Shown here in pieces: positions 63,717-64,000 of a DNA stretch of 64,000 nt (position 1 is its first letter; every line of letters begins with the position of its first letter). The DNA comes from Ralstonia pickettii. Its GTDB lineage: Bacteria > Pseudomonadota > Gammaproteobacteria > Burkholderiales > Burkholderiaceae. Location: positions 124,001 through 188,000 of the forward strand of contig NZ_MCGB01000057.1 in NCBI RefSeq assembly GCF_001699815.1, given 5' to 3'. The notes under the pieces are model-generated. The model saw only the letters and a program-made list of their open reading frames with translations, was not told where the DNA came from and did no database searches. The position numbers and the translations under genes were made by a program.

Positions 63717-64000
63717 TCAAGCGGGCGCAAACGCTCGCGAGACACGGCGAAACGTCAGCAGCGCCCGGCACAGCATCGCACCCAGCCACACGTGCGACAG
63801 CGCGAACAGCAGGCCCGCGACCACCGCCATCCGCTCAGGATGCAGCGGCACCAGCAACAACGCCAACAATACGAGCAGCAGCAGGCGTGCATGCCAATGC
63901 TGTTGCCGCTCACCGATCAACGTTTGCATGGCCGGCAGCCGCACATGCCGCGGCACCCGCCTGCGCAGGTGCATCCAGATCATGAACGGGATGATCTTGC
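63717..64000 (-). CDS. Membrane protein, C-terminal part (runs off right edge)
   Basis: The frame enters from the right edge and stops at 63717, 45 bases upstream of ubiU. Visible residues: KIIPFMIWMHLRRR, then two hydrophobic helices (ARLLLLVLLALLLVPL, MAVVAGLLFALSHVWLGAML). Only about 94 residues are in the window, so the family is not assigned. The KIxPFMxWxHL block before the last helices is notable, and the gene may be co-transcribed with ubiU. Confidence 0.6.
   Translation of the reverse strand, partial: KIIPFMIWMHLRRRVPRHVRLPAMQTLIGERQQHWHARLLLLVLLALLLVPLHPERMAVVAGLLFALSHVWLGAMLCRALLTFRRVSRAFAPA

Overview
The window is GC-rich bacterial chromosome, most likely from the Burkholderiaceae and probably Ralstonia. 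This is inferred from gene content (DnaQ/PurU next to tRNA-Val, class III nucleotide reductase next to ubiUVT, class I fumarase, an LpxO-type lipid A hydroxylase) and codon style; no rRNA or species marker is present. Core genome is interrupted by two tRNA-associated integrated elements.

Region by region. (1) 1-4870: right part of an integrated element beside tRNA-Val. It holds a fragment of a DotA/TraY-like conjugation gene, an IS3-family remnant, a four-gene ATGA-coupled operon headed by an AlpA-type regulator, an unknown 264-aa protein and a P4-type integrase. (2) 4876-25660: core genes tRNA-Val, dnaQ, purU, a NUDIX hydrolase, an lpxO-like gene, a YSC84/SYLF lipoprotein and an orphan branched-chain-type binding protein. 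A long overlapping operon follows (LysR, flavin monooxygenase, dipeptide-type ABC transporter, an esterase/carboxymuconolactone-decarboxylase fusion, an AhpD-like protein), then an isoquinoline-1-oxidoreductase-type molybdoenzyme pair read the other way. (3) 25661-39293: a 13.6-kb element between 15-bp direct repeats; the right repeat is the 3' end of tRNA-Ser(GGA). It carries an integrase, several AlpA/excisionase-like proteins, replication-like genes with tandem dyad repeats, a tail fibre, a tail-fibre-assembly-like protein, a Dit-like baseplate protein, DUF5681 and TerS-like proteins, a serine recombinase with candidate res sites, and a repeat-dense right end. No capsid, portal, large terminase or lysis gene is seen, so it looks like a phage satellite or a reduced prophage. 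(4) 39371-57183: core genes for a secreted CocE-type hydrolase, a chemoreceptor, a DUF4239-type membrane protein, a VC_2705-type symporter with acetyl-CoA synthetase, a DMT exporter, class I fumarase, glutamate racemase and a dicarboxylate symporter. (5) 57184-64000: an anaerobic-growth module. It has an FNR-like box, a class III ribonucleotide reductase whose glycyl-radical loop lies on a separate small ORF, nrdG, a Crp/Fnr regulator and, convergently, ubiU-ubiV-ubiT for oxygen-independent ubiquinone synthesis plus a DGC zinc-binding protein.

How the genes work together: the last module would supply deoxynucleotides and ubiquinone without oxygen under a cysteine-free FNR-family regulator, which suits a nitrate-respiring betaproteobacterium. 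The 12-22.7 kb operon looks like import and oxidation of an unidentified small organic compound. The 13.6-kb element is the best candidate for something undescribed: a small replicating, integrating element that keeps only the host-recognition end of a phage tail, with unexplained repeat clusters near both ends and in the middle.
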